In this document: positions 16,543 through 29,788 of the stretch, one piece after another
How positions within the stretch are numbered: the first letter of the stretch is position 1
How the letters are laid out: each line of letters begins with the position of its first letter
Program-made: the position numbers and the translations under genes
DNA from: Bradyrhizobium sp. AZCC 1719
GTDB taxonomy: Bacteria; Pseudomonadota; Alphaproteobacteria; Rhizobiales; Xanthobacteraceae
Assembly: GCF_036924525.1 (NCBI RefSeq)
Contig: NZ_JAZHRU010000001.1
Coordinates: 682,001-746,000, forward strand
Direction: 5' to 3'
DNA length: 64,000 bases
The notes under the pieces: model-generated
Told to the model about the DNA's origin: nothing
Seen by the model: the letters and a program-made list of their open reading frames with translations, nothing else
Database searches by the model: none

Positions 16543-17202
16543 TCAGCGCGCCTCCAGCATCGCCACGCGGATACCGAGATAGACGAACAGCCCGCCGAGC
16601 GCGCGGTTGATCCAGGCCACCGCGCCGGCCGATTGCCGGATGCGGCCCGCGGCCCGGGCTGCGAAGGCGGCGATGCAAAAGCACCACAACGTGCCGCTGG
16701 TGATGAAGATCAGGCCGAGCACCAGGAAGGCCAGCGTCTTGTGAGCAGACTCCGCCGCCACGAATTGCGGCAGGAACGCCAGAAAGAACAGCGCCACCTT
16801 CGGATTGAGCACGTTGGTCAGGGCGCCCTGCCAGAACACGCGGGCAAGCGATGTCTCGCTACCTGCCGAGCCATTGCCTGCCACTCCCGCCTCCGCCAGC
16901 GGGCGCGAACGCGACAAGAGCATCTGGACACCCGTAAACAGCAGATAGGCGGCGCCGACCCATTTCAGGACCGCAAAGGCCGCAGACGACGCCATCAACA
17001 GCGCCGACAGGCCGATGGCGGCGCCGAACACGTGAACAAGGCAGCCGGCACTGATCCCGGTCGCCGCCGCCGCCCCGCCGCGCCATCCGAACTGGATGCT
17101 GCGGCCGATAATGTAGGCCGTGTCCGGCCCCGGAGTGATATTGAGCAGCAGGCCCGAGAGGATGAATAGCCAGAGTTGGTGAATGCCGAGCATCTCTATC
17201 AT
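16543..17202 (-). CDS. LysE/RhtB-family amino-acid exporter
   Basis: A 219-residue inner-membrane protein with about six hydrophobic segments. Family features are LLLNITPGPDTAYIIGRS near residue 18, GISAGCLVHVFGAAIGLSALL and the ALTNVLNPKVALFFLAFLPQFV motif near 127-147. ATG 17202 is preferred; the in-frame ATG 17193 is possible. Members export lysine, threonine, homoserine lactone or similar molecules. No dedicated regulator adjoins it on its 5' side; a cyclase gene begins 191 bp away in the other direction. Confidence 0.9.
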   Translation of the reverse strand: MIEMLGIHQLWLFILSGLLLNITPGPDTAYIIGRSIQFGWRGGAAAATGISAGCLVHVFGAAIGLSALLMASSAAFAVLKWVGAAYLLFTGVQMLLSRSRPLAEAGVAGNGSAGSETSLARVFWQGALTNVLNPKVALFFLAFLPQFVAAESAHKTLAFLVLGLIFITSGTLWCFCIAAFAARAAGRIRQSAGAVAWINRALGGLFVYLGIRVAMLEAR

Positions 17203-17393
17203 CGTTTGACGGTTCCCCTGGGTGTCCCCGCGGCCCTATTGCGCACATGCCAATCCCTTAGGGATTGCAGTACTATCATGAGCAAATCGGGCTTCCACCA
17301 GATTGCGCATATTTTATAAACATTGGAATTGGTTGGCTGACCGCGTAGTGGTTATCCTGCCCGTTCAGGGGTCATTGGGGATATAGTGGGGAT

Positions 17394-19202
17394 ATGGAAA
17401 GACGCTTGGCAGCCATCGTCTGCGCTGACGTCGCCGGCTACTCCCGAATGATGGGAGCCGACGAGGCGGGGACGCACGCCACGTTCAAGGCCCATCGAAG
17501 CGCGATCTATCCGATCATCCTCAATCATGGCGGCCGGCTGGTGAAGAACACCGGCGACGGCTTCCTCCTGGAGTTTCCCTCTATCGTCGGCGCCATCGAG
17601 GCCGCGGTCGCGATGCAGATGGTGATGGCGGAACGCAACGAACACCTGCCCGCCGATCGCGCCATGCAGTTTCGCATGGGCATCCACATGGGCGACGTGA
17701 TGGCCGATGAGGACGAGGTGTTCGGCGACGACGTCAATATTGCCGTCCGCCTCGAATCGGTCGCCGCGCCCGGCGGCGTGGCGGTTTCGGGCAAGGCCTG
17801 TCATGAAGCGGGCAAGCGCCTCAGCGTCACATTCGTCGACGCCGGTCCCTACCGGTTCAAGAACATCGAGGAGCCGATCCATGTCTGGACCTGGCAACCC
17901 GGCGGTGTCGACAGCCCGGCCCGTAAAGCCGCGTCCGAGATATCGGCTACCAACCTGCCTGCCCAATATCGCACCGCGATCGTGGGCGTGCTGCCGTTCA
18001 CGAATTTGAGCGAAAGCGCGGACGAGTATTTTTCCGACGGGCTGACCGAGGACTTGATCCATGCGCTATCACTGCAATCGTTCTATCGGGTGCTGAGCCG
18101 CAACTCGACGTTCTCGTTCAAGGGCAAGAACGTGAGCACGCGCCTGATCGCGCGCGAGATCGACGCCACCTACCTGATCCAGGGCTCGGTGCGCCGCGCC
18201 GCCAACAAGATCCGCGTCACCGCCGACTTGATCGCGCCCGAAACCGGCGAGCAATTATGGACCGGCCGGTTCGACCGCGACATGGGCGACCTGTTCGCGA
18301 TGCAGGACGAACTCACCACCAGCCTGTCGGCGGCGATCGCGGCCGAAATCTACCGGGCGGAAGCCTCCGCCCCGCCCCGTTCCTCGTCGAACGACATCAG
18401 CGCCTGGGATCGCTTCCTCAAGGGGCTGTCCTACTACTACCTGCACACCAAGGCGGACTACGAAACCTCGATCAGCCTGTTCAAGGAAGCCATCGCGCTC
18501 GATCCGACGCTGTCGATCGCACGCGCCTATCTCGCCACCATCCAGATCCAGGGCATTCAGTTCGGATGGATCAAGAGCACGCGCGAATTGTGGGACTCCG
18601 CGATGTGTCTCGCGGAGAGCAGCGTCCGGCTCGATCCCCGCTCGTCTTTCGCGTTTCAGATTCTGGCTTATCTGCACGCGGTGGAAGGACACTACGAGGC
18701 GTCAATGGATGCCGCAAAACGCGCAGTCGGGCTCAATCCCTACGACATGGGCGCCCGCGGCGTGCTCGGCTTTTGTCATCTGATGAGCGGCGAACACCGG
18801 CAAGCCATCGAACTGTTTACGATGGCAGCGCAGCAAGGCAACAACGACCCTCGATATCAGTGGGCCGCCGTGAACGCGTTCAGCCATTACCTGCTCGGGC
18901 AATATGACGCTTCGCTGTCCTGGGCGCGCGAAGAGCTTTACGTCAATCCCAATCATCTCCAGGCGCTGGCGATACGGGCGGCAGCGCTCGCGCAATTGGG
19001 ACGAACCGCGGAAGCCAAGAGCGCAGCCGAGGTCCTCCTGAGCAACTATCCAAACCTGACCGTCGACCGGTACTTGCGGAACTTTCATTGGAAATCGGCG
19101 GCCGACATCGCCCATTATCGCGACGGCCTCGTGAAGGCCGGTATCCCCTTCAGCAGATTGACCGTCGTCGACTCCGCTCCGAAGCTTGCCGCGGATTCTT
19201 GA
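17394..19202 (+). CDS. Class III adenylate/guanylate cyclase with TolB-like and TPR regions, second paralogue
   Basis: A 602-residue protein with the same plan as the gene at 8321: cyclase domain 1-170 with Asp12 (CADVAGYS), Asp55 (NTGDGFLLEF) and FGDDVNIAVRLE; a middle module near 195-300 (AIVGVLPFTNLSESADEYFSDGLTEDL, TYLIQGSVRRAANKIRV); and helical TPR-like repeats to the end (FKEAIALDPTLSIARAYLATI, AKRAVGLNPYDMGARGVLGF). The tandem TGGGGATAT at 17375-17398 just before the start is unusual. No membrane segment. The two copies have diverged strongly outside motifs, so they are old paralogues that probably sense different signals. Confidence 0.9.
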   Translation: MERRLAAIVCADVAGYSRMMGADEAGTHATFKAHRSAIYPIILNHGGRLVKNTGDGFLLEFPSIVGAIEAAVAMQMVMAERNEHLPADRAMQFRMGIHMGDVMADEDEVFGDDVNIAVRLESVAAPGGVAVSGKACHEAGKRLSVTFVDAGPYRFKNIEEPIHVWTWQPGGVDSPARKAASEISATNLPAQYRTAIVGVLPFTNLSESADEYFSDGLTEDLIHALSLQSFYRVLSRNSTFSFKGKNVSTRLIAREIDATYLIQGSVRRAANKIRVTADLIAPETGEQLWTGRFDRDMGDLFAMQDELTTSLSAAIAAEIYRAEASAPPRSSSNDISAWDRFLKGLSYYYLHTKADYETSISLFKEAIALDPTLSIARAYLATIQIQGIQFGWIKSTRELWDSAMCLAESSVRLDPRSSFAFQILAYLHAVEGHYEASMDAAKRAVGLNPYDMGARGVLGFCHLMSGEHRQAIELFTMAAQQGNNDPRYQWAAVNAFSHYLLGQYDASLSWAREELYVNPNHLQALAIRAAALAQLGRTAEAKSAAEVLLSNYPNLTVDRYLRNFHWKSAADIAHYRDGLVKAGIPFSRLTVVDSAPKLAADS

Positions 19203-19356
19203 CGGGCGGACGGCGCCTCGGTTGACACGGCGTCGAATTCCGCCAAACTTACCTACACCCTGAAGTAGCGCGCCGCCGAATTCCATTTTCAGAACCGTCA
19301 TCCCCTCCGCGTCGGGAGCGGCCATTTCATATTCGGCGCCTTTGAGGATTTGAGCC

Positions 19357-20031
19357 ATGTCGGACCAACGCATTGCCACCGCCCCGGGCGCTGCGCCCGC
19401 CGGGCAGTTACCCGTTTCGCCCAATAATCCCTGCCCCTTCCTGCGCGCATTGGTCGCCAACGGCTATGTCGGCGGCCATGTCGTGCCGCTCTCGCAACTC
19501 TCCGAAATGATCGGATTGGCAAGCGGCGAAACCGGCTCGGCTCAAAAAGAGGTGCGGCGGAAAGCCTGGATGGTCGCCGTCATTGCCAACGGCCTCGGGC
19601 CGCTGCGCGTATTCAAGAGTGCAACGTCTGGCGCCGTGCTCGACGAGCTGCGCAACGGCCCGCTCGACAAGCATGGCGGCGGTTCACGCATTCTCGACGC
19701 CGAAGCAAACGTCCATGAGGACCAAATCGAACGGCTCGCCAGCTTCGGCAAGGACTGCAAGGATCCCGCCGGAGGCATCGAGATCGGGCTGACAGCGAAG
19801 GAGATCGAGGCCTTCATGGCAGACAACATCAAGCGCGCCGGCGATGCCGCGCGCTGGTACTTCCCGATCCTGATGAAGGGCGAATGGCCGGTCCTGTTGA
19901 AGATCCTCGGCAAGGGCGAAGGCGAGGCGCGATACCTCAGCGTCGCCGAGGTCAGGACGCTGTTCGTCGAGCGGCGGCTGCCCGAGCGGATCACGGATCG
20001 GCTGCCGAAGCCGGCGGCTGCCAAGATGTGA
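19357..20031 (+). CDS. Conserved-looking hypothetical protein
   Basis: A 224-residue soluble protein from ATG 19357. Near the N-terminus is NNPCPFLRALVANGYVGG, and the middle has ANGLGPLRVFKS and SRILDAEANVHEDQIERLASFG; near the C-terminus AARWYFPILMKGEWPVLLKILG. It has no signal peptide, membrane segment or motif I can link to a function. The NPCPFLR segment with one Cys recurs in my memory of rhizobial proteins of unknown role, but I cannot name the family. Codon use and GC match the surroundings. It stands alone, between the second cyclase and a repeat. Confidence 0.7.
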   Translation: MSDQRIATAPGAAPAGQLPVSPNNPCPFLRALVANGYVGGHVVPLSQLSEMIGLASGETGSAQKEVRRKAWMVAVIANGLGPLRVFKSATSGAVLDELRNGPLDKHGGGSRILDAEANVHEDQIERLASFGKDCKDPAGGIEIGLTAKEIEAFMADNIKRAGDAARWYFPILMKGEWPVLLKILGKGEGEARYLSVAEVRTLFVERRLPERITDRLPKPAAAKM

Positions 20032-20037
20032 GCTCTC

Positions 20038-20198
20038 GTGTCCCGGACGCGGTGCAGCGTGTAACGCTGCGCCGCAGGGCCGGGACCTGCTGCGGCAACA
20101 TATGGACCCCGGATCAGCAGCGCACCACGCTGCTCGCCATAGCGCGTCGAAGACGCGCGTGAACGCGCTTATGGCGCTGCGCAGCATCCGGGGCACGC
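20038..20198. repeat. Dispersed repeat, GTGTCCCGGACGCGGTGCAG type, copy 1
   Basis: Contains GTCCCGGACGCGGTGCAGCG, GTGTAACGCTG, GGACCCCGGATCAGCAGCGC and ends GCAGCATCCGGGGCACGC. A second copy with the same block order lies at 29652-29768. Confidence 0.85.
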
Positions 20199-20215
20199 CG
20201 GCGCGTACTGCGCAA

Positions 20216-21163
20216 TCACTTGAACAACGGCGTGCCCGGCACGAACGCATCGAACGCCGCCCAGAATTGCGAGCGGTAGCGGTCCTGCTCCTGCAGGATC
20301 TCGTGCTTGGAGCCTGCGATCACCAAATGCGAGCCGGCGCGTAAGTGATAGGCGAATTCCTCGATCGCCGCCGTTGAGACGATGGTGTCGTTGCTGGCGG
20401 CCAGCATCAGGATCGGCTGGCGGATTTCGGACGGGTAGTTCATGCCGCGAAAGGTATTCATCGCCCGGAACGCGGTATCGGCCCAGGCCACCGTCGGCGA
20501 GCCGATGCCCAGAGTCGGGTCTTCTTCCAGGATCGCGGCGTTGCGGGCGTAGCGCACGGGATCGCTGGTGAAGGGGTTGTTGATGAAAGATTCCGTTCCG
20601 GTCAGCGCATCGCTGCCACCGGGCACGTAGCGGCCGCCCTGCCCCATCAGCCGCATGATCCGAAGCAGCGCCCGGCTCGGAAACGATGTCGTGCGCCCCG
20701 GCAGGTCGATCATCGGCGCCGACAGCACCATGCGGTCGAACCAGCGCTTTCCCGCATGCGCCACCCGCAGCATGACCGCGCCGCCCATCGAATGCGCCAG
20801 CGCGAAATAGGGCGGCGGACAATCCGGCAGCACGACCTGCTGCACGAAGGTCTCGACGTCCACTTCGAAATCGGAGAAGTCGCGGACATAGCCTTTGCGC
20901 GGATCGCGCAGGCGGCGCGAGGAATGCCCCTGGCCGCGCCAATCGATCATCGCCACCGCAAAACCGCGATCGCGCAAGTCCCGCACCGTCTCGAAATATT
21001 TTTCGATCTGCTCGCTGCGCCCGGTGAAGACGCAGACCGTGCCCTTGCGGCCCGCCGGCGGCGCCCAGCGTGCAAACCTCAGTTCCGCGCCGTCGGGCGT
21101 CTTGATAGTGCCCGAGACGACGTCCTCCGGAACCGGATTGGCAGGGATCGAGACGAGCGTCAT
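20216..21163 (-). CDS. Alpha/beta hydrolase, lysophospholipase/monoacylglycerol-lipase type
   Basis: A 315-residue protein started at ATG 21163. The alpha/beta hydrolase core is complete: FTGRSEQIEKYFETVRDLRDRGFAVAMIDWRGQGHS, nucleophile elbow AHSMGGAV near residue 143, the acidic residue in LAASNDTIVS near 257 and the catalytic His in GSKHEIL near 286. The form GxGHS followed by xHSMGG is typical of PldB-like hydrolases. No signal peptide, so it is cytoplasmic. The natural lipid substrate is unknown. Upstream is the RpoH-controlled hsp20 transcription unit reading away from it. Confidence 0.88.
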   Translation of the reverse strand: MTLVSIPANPVPEDVVSGTIKTPDGAELRFARWAPPAGRKGTVCVFTGRSEQIEKYFETVRDLRDRGFAVAMIDWRGQGHSSRRLRDPRKGYVRDFSDFEVDVETFVQQVVLPDCPPPYFALAHSMGGAVMLRVAHAGKRWFDRMVLSAPMIDLPGRTTSFPSRALLRIMRLMGQGGRYVPGGSDALTGTESFINNPFTSDPVRYARNAAILEEDPTLGIGSPTVAWADTAFRAMNTFRGMNYPSEIRQPILMLAASNDTIVSTAAIEEFAYHLRAGSHLVIAGSKHEILQEQDRYRSQFWAAFDAFVPGTPLFK

Positions 21164-21234
21164 GACGGGAACCGGCTAGGTGAAAAGGGCCGAAAATCAA
21201 GGCGGGAGCGTAAAAAAGGGCCTGTTTCGCTCCT

Positions 21235-21262
21235 CTTGAACGCCGTTTCACCCCTCCCATAT
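21235..21262 (+). promoter_or_regulatory. Predicted RpoH (sigma-32) promoter of hsp20
   Basis: CTTGAAC at 21235-21241, a 13-nt spacer, then TCCCATAT at 21255-21262. This matches the heat-shock sigma-factor consensus (CTTGAAA, N13-15, CCCCATNT) at nearly every base and predicts transcription start near 21269, giving a leader of about 140 nt. Confidence 0.85.
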
Positions 21263-21269
21263 CATTTCT

Positions 21270-21411
21270 GTGCAGGCCACTACCAGTGTTTCGGAACCAA
21301 AGCCAAGGGCTTCAAAACCCTAAGGCTCCAAAAACTGAGGCTGCACAGGACTAAAGCCCGGCCCGATGGCGGGCGGGTAAGTGCAACAGTCGCTCAATGG
21401 AGGACTACCCT
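21270..21411 (+). promoter_or_regulatory. ROSE-type RNA thermometer in the hsp20 leader
   Basis: The last hairpin before the start codon pairs AGTC (21388-21391) with GACT (21403-21406) and CTC (21393-21395) with GAG (21400-21402), leaving G21392 bulged opposite the ribosome site GGAGG (21399-21403) and a 4-nt loop. A bulged G facing the Shine-Dalgarno within a U-C-G-C-U context is the defining feature of ROSE elements, which melt with heat. Upstream, GCCCG/CGGGC at 21359-21375 can form a second hairpin. Exact 5' boundary is inferred. Confidence 0.82.
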
Positions 21412-21879
21412 ATGCGTACCTACGATCTTACCCCATTTTATCGTTCCACCGTCGGCTTCGACCGCTTCTTCAACCTGCTCGACCAGGTGACCTCCGACGG
21501 CAGCCCCGGTTATCCGCCCTACAACATCGAGCGCACCGGTGAGAACGCCTACCGCATCAGCGTTGCGGTTTCCGGCTTCTCGCAGGGCGAGCTTTCGATC
21601 GTCGCGAAGGAAAACACGCTGACGATCAAGGGCGAGAAAACCGCCAACGAGAACGGCAAGGACAAATCCGAAGTGCTCTACCGCGGCATCGCCGCACGCG
21701 CCTTCGAGCGCGTCTTCCAGCTTGCCGATTTCGTGCAGGTGAAGAACGCCTCGCTGGAGAACGGCCTGCTCCACGTCGATCTCGTCCGCGAGATCCCCGA
21801 GGCCAAGAAGCCGCGCAGCATTCCGATCAATTCGGGCGCGCAGGCCCCGCAGGTGGTCGACGCTTCGGTCGCCGCGTAA
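21412..21879 (+). CDS. hsp20: Small heat-shock protein, Hsp20 family
   Basis: A 155-residue chaperone. ATG 21412 (MRTYDLTPFYRSTVGFDRFF) is preferred over ATG 21397, which lies inside the thermometer hairpin. The alpha-crystallin domain spans about 35-135: PPYNIERTGENAYRISVAVSGFSQGELSI, ITIKGEKT-like LTIKGEKTANENGKDK, YRGIAARAFERVFQLADFVQV and NGLLHVDLVREIPE, with the C-terminal IPI tail motif (RSIPINSG) used for oligomer assembly. Control is double: RpoH promoter at 21235 and ROSE-type thermometer. A strong terminator follows 37 bp after the stop, so the gene is monocistronic. Confidence 0.95.
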   Translation: MRTYDLTPFYRSTVGFDRFFNLLDQVTSDGSPGYPPYNIERTGENAYRISVAVSGFSQGELSIVAKENTLTIKGEKTANENGKDKSEVLYRGIAARAFERVFQLADFVQVKNASLENGLLHVDLVREIPEAKKPRSIPINSGAQAPQVVDASVAA

Positions 21880-21916
21880 CACGGTAGGTTCAGCCGGTAT
21901 TGGCTGAACGCGAAAA

Positions 21917-21943
21917 CGCCCCGGAAAGACCGGGGCGTTTTTA
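21917..21943 (+). terminator. Rho-independent terminator after hsp20
   Basis: Stem CGCCCCGG / CCGGGGCG with loop AAAGA, flanked by AAAA before and TTTTTA after. The A and T tracts allow it to work in both directions, but the facing gene starts its 3' end at 22055 and may also use it. Confidence 0.9.
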
Positions 21944-22054
21944 TTGCTGTCGTCCCTGTGAACGCAGCGACCCATACCGCGTGATCTATCAATCAGGCGA
22001 TATGGCAGACGCCCTTCGCAAAACGACCGCTGTCGATAGAGTTACTTCAGAGAG

Positions 22055-22795
22055 TTACTCCAGCCCCTGCACGTCAGGCATCGCCTGCGTCGGCGCAATC
22101 TGCGTGGCGGGCTTGGCCGGGACCGAACCCGTCACCGCCGGCGACGCTGCGGCCTGAGCATCGGTTGGCTTCGGCGCAGGCGCTGCAGCCTGCTTGACCG
22201 GCGCCGTTGCAGGTTTGGCGGCGACCGGACTGGCCTTCGGCATCGGCACCGCGCGGCTCGCGACATGGGAGGCCGGCCGCTGCGGCCGCGGCGCGGTCTG
22301 GACATTGGCCGGGGTAGCCGGCGCATGGGCCTGCGGCGGCGGAGCCCCCGGAGTTGCCGGAAGCGCGCTGTGCTCCTCGTAGAAATTATCGCCCATCCGG
22401 GAGGACGGCACGAAACGGATGATCCGGCCGTTGCGTGCGTCGATCACCAGCCGGCCGTCCTCGCCGCCGCGGTCGAGCGCCGCAATCGTGTAAACGATGC
22501 CGCGCAGCCTCGGGATACCGAGCGGCGAGAATCCGTTGTCGCGCAGCACGGAATAAACTTCCGTCGACGGCAACAGTCCCGGACCGTATCCATACTGCGG
22601 CGCGGCTCCGTAGCGCGGCCCGGGCTCGTCGTACGGCCCGGGAACCGGTTGCGGCGCCACCGCATAGGGAGCGTCGAAATCCGATGCTGCCCTGTATGGC
22701 GAGCGCCCGATCTCATAAGGCCCGGGCACCTGCGCCTGCGCGCCGCCCACAAGAAGGACCAGTCCCGCCGCCAAAGATCCCGTGAACAACTTCAT
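22055..22795 (-). CDS. Secreted Pro/Ala-rich protein of unknown function
   Basis: A 246-residue protein from ATG 22795. Residues 1-22 are a signal peptide (MKLFTGSLAAGLVLLVGGAQAQ). A Pro/Tyr-rich stretch follows, then a short folded segment at about 78-135 (TEVYSVLRDNGFSPLGIPRLRGIVYTIAALDRGGEDGRLVIDARNGRIIRFVP) that resembles the PepSY-like or DUF-type domains of rhizobial exported proteins. The last 100 residues are low-complexity Ala/Pro/Lys, as in periplasmic linkers. Longer frame upstream lacks a signal sequence and is rejected. Function unknown. Confidence 0.75.
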   Translation of the reverse strand: MKLFTGSLAAGLVLLVGGAQAQVPGPYEIGRSPYRAASDFDAPYAVAPQPVPGPYDEPGPRYGAAPQYGYGPGLLPSTEVYSVLRDNGFSPLGIPRLRGIVYTIAALDRGGEDGRLVIDARNGRIIRFVPSSRMGDNFYEEHSALPATPGAPPPQAHAPATPANVQTAPRPQRPASHVASRAVPMPKASPVAAKPATAPVKQAAAPAPKPTDAQAAASPAVTGSVPAKPATQIAPTQAMPDVQGLE

Positions 22796-23275
22796 CACCG
22801 AAAGCTCCTGTAAGCCCCGCAGCCTCCGGACCGTAGCCGGAGCATTTTGCTCGCTCGCCGACGGCCCGGGGCGAATTTCATTGTGAAATCCGGCGGTCCT
22901 TGGGCCGGATCGGGGCGCTGCTGCCGCAAAGCCCAGCGGGCGGCTTTTCCCCCAAAGCCAACCAGCCCTGATCCGCATGCGGGCGAGGACTTTCACGCGC
23001 TTGTGTGATAAAGAAAAATTTGGCATGGTCGAAGTTAGGACAGTATCACTGTCTCAATTGCGGAGCCGTCCCGGCACAGGGATTGCAACGAAACCGTGGC
23101 GACACGAGCTCCAGGGCAGTGCAGGCAAGGCCGTTCCTCAGGGACGTTGAACGCCCAAGCCTGAATTTAAGAAATTGCGGCTCGCGGCGGACGAGCGGTG
23201 GCCCGGTGGGTGCCGCAAGCGTCCAAGGTGCGCCGACGATGCGGTGAGGCCCTTAGCCTTTTTGAGAGGAATGAA
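22796..23275. other. Intergenic region upstream of gltB
   Basis: A 480-bp stretch containing the presumed divergent promoters of the Pro/Ala-rich protein and gltB. I see no RNA gene or recognisable operator. A possible ribosome site GAGAGGAA lies at 23264-23271 before gltB. Confidence 0.5.
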
Positions 23276-28009
<4,734 letters not shown>

Positions 28010-28017
28010 ACCTTAGA

Positions 28018-28118
28018 CCCTCATGGTGGGAGGCGCGAAGCGCCGTCTCGAACCATGAGGCCTACACACGGGCCTTCATCCTTCGAGACGCGGCGCATGC
28101 CGCTCCTCAGGATGAGGG
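28018..28118. repeat. Dispersed palindromic repeat, CATCCTTCGAGACGC type, copy 2 (gltB-gltD spacer)
   Basis: Matches the copy at 15584: CCCTCATGGTGGGAGG, CGTCTCGAACCATGAGG, CATCCTTCGAGACGC and CCGCTCCTCAGGATGAGGG. It fills most of the 153-bp gap inside the gltBD operon, where it would be transcribed as a long hairpin. Confidence 0.85.
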
Positions 28119-28162
28119 TCGAGCGAACAGACGAAAGAGAGATGCAGGGGCATCAGGGTTTA

Positions 28163-29620
28163 ATGGGCAAGATCACAGGTTTCCTCGAGATCGACCGGAA
28201 CGAACGCAAGTACACGCCGGTCGCCGAGCGGTTGAAGCATTATCGCGAATTCGTCATTCCCCTGAGCGAGAAGGACACCCGCGACCAGGCTGCGCGCTGC
28301 ATGAATTGCGGCATCCCCTATTGCCATGGCACCGGCTCGGTAGCGCCGGGCACGCCGGGCTGCCCGGTCAATAACCAGATCCCCGATTTCAACGACCTCG
28401 TCTACCAGGGCAACTGGGAAGAGGCCTCGCGCAACCTGCACTCGACCAACAATTTCCCGGAGTTCACCGGCCGCATCTGCCCGGCGCCGTGCGAGGCGTC
28501 CTGCACGCTCAACATCGACGACAACCCGGTCACCATCAAGACGATCGAATGCGCGATCGTCGACCGCGCCTGGGACAGTGGCTGGCTGAAGCCGGAAGTC
28601 GCACCCGCCAAGACCGGCAAGAAGGTCGCGATCGTCGGCTCCGGCCCTGCAGGCCTTGCGGCCGCGCAGCAGCTCGCGCGCGCCGGCCATGACGTCCATG
28701 TCTACGAGAAGTTCGCCAAGGCGGGCGGATTGCTTCGCTACGGCATTCCCGACTTCAAGATGGAAAAGCACATCATCGACCGCCGCGTGGCGCAGATGGA
28801 GGCCGAGGGCGTGACGTTCCATTACGGCGTCCATGTCGGCGGCACATCACAAGGTGCGATCGATCCGCGCGAGCTGCTCAACCAGTATGACGCGGTAGCC
28901 TTGACCGGCGGCGCCGAAGCCGGCCGCGATCTGCCGATCCCCGGCCGTGATCTCGACGGCATCCATTTTGCGATGGACTTCCTGCCGCAGCAGAACCGCC
29001 GCGTTTCCTCCGAGCCGCTCGGCGACGCGAAGGACATTCTCGCCGGCGGCAAGCATGTCGTCGTGATCGGCGGTGGCGACACCGGCTCCGACTGCATCGG
29101 AACTTCGTTCCGGCAGGGTGCGAAGTCCGTGACTCAACTCGAGATCATGGCGGCGCCGCCCGAGCACGAGAACAAGGGCGTGACGTGGCCGAACTGGCCG
29201 TTGAAGATGCGGACCTCGTCGAGCCAGGCCGAGGGCGCAAGCCGCGAATTCGCGGTGCTGACGCAAAAATTCTCGGGTGTCGACGGCAAGGTGCAAAAGC
29301 TGCACTGCGTGAAGGTCGACGACAAGTTCAAGCCGATTGCGGGCACCGAATTCGAGCTCGAAGCGCAGCTCGTGCTGCTCGCCATGGGCTTCGTGCATCC
29401 GGTTCACGAAGGCATGCTGAAGACGCTCGGCGTCGACCTCGACCAGCGCGGCAACGTCCGCGCCAACATGGCCGACTACAAGACGTCGCTGCCGAACCTC
29501 TTCTCCGCCGGCGACATGCGCCGCGGGCAGTCGCTGGTGGTGTGGGCAATCCGCGAAGGGCGCCTGTGCGCCCGGGCGATCGATCAGTATCTGATGGGGA
29601 CGACGACGCTGCCGCGGTAG
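28163..29620 (+). CDS. gltD: Glutamate synthase (NADPH), small subunit
   Basis: A 485-residue protein from ATG 28163 ([17 protein letters not shown]). The N-terminal iron-sulfur region has Cys clusters [26 protein letters not shown] and CPAPCEASC. The first nucleotide-binding motif ([21 protein letters not shown], near 156) binds FAD and the second ([17 protein letters not shown], near 298) binds NADPH. The C-terminal [22 protein letters not shown] is typical of the family. It passes electrons from NADPH to GltB. The longer frame back to 28055 is the repeat read through and is rejected. Confidence 0.96.
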   Translation: MGKITGFLEIDRNERKYTPVAERLKHYREFVIPLSEKDTRDQAARCMNCGIPYCHGTGSVAPGTPGCPVNNQIPDFNDLVYQGNWEEASRNLHSTNNFPEFTGRICPAPCEASCTLNIDDNPVTIKTIECAIVDRAWDSGWLKPEVAPAKTGKKVAIVGSGPAGLAAAQQLARAGHDVHVYEKFAKAGGLLRYGIPDFKMEKHIIDRRVAQMEAEGVTFHYGVHVGGTSQGAIDPRELLNQYDAVALTGGAEAGRDLPIPGRDLDGIHFAMDFLPQQNRRVSSEPLGDAKDILAGGKHVVVIGGGDTGSDCIGTSFRQGAKSVTQLEIMAAPPEHENKGVTWPNWPLKMRTSSSQAEGASREFAVLTQKFSGVDGKVQKLHCVKVDDKFKPIAGTEFELEAQLVLLAMGFVHPVHEGMLKTLGVDLDQRGNVRANMADYKTSLPNLFSAGDMRRGQSLVVWAIREGRLCARAIDQYLMGTTTLPR

Positions 29621-29651
29621 GACAACACTCAAAGCCGTTGCGTGTGATCCC

Positions 29652-29768
29652 GTGTCCCGGACGCGGTGCAGCGTGTAACGCTGCTCCGCAGAGCCGGGAC
29701 CCATGGTGCCGGTAGCATAGACCCCGGATCAGCAGCGCATCACTTCGTGCTGCGCACATCCGGGGAAC
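29652..29768. repeat. Dispersed repeat, GTGTCCCGGACGCGGTGCAG type, copy 2
   Basis: Same block order as 20038-20198: GTGTCCCGGACGCGGTGCAG, GTGTAACGCTG, GACCCCGGATCAGCAGCGCA and GCACATCCGGGG. It lies between gltD and the end of the barrel gene. Confidence 0.85.
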
Positions 29769-29788
29769 GCACGCGGAGAGCCGAGCGC

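Noticed and set aside
22990..23060. Sigma-54 promoter before gltB
   Set aside because: TTGGCATGG resembles the -24 box, but no GC at -12 with correct spacing was found.
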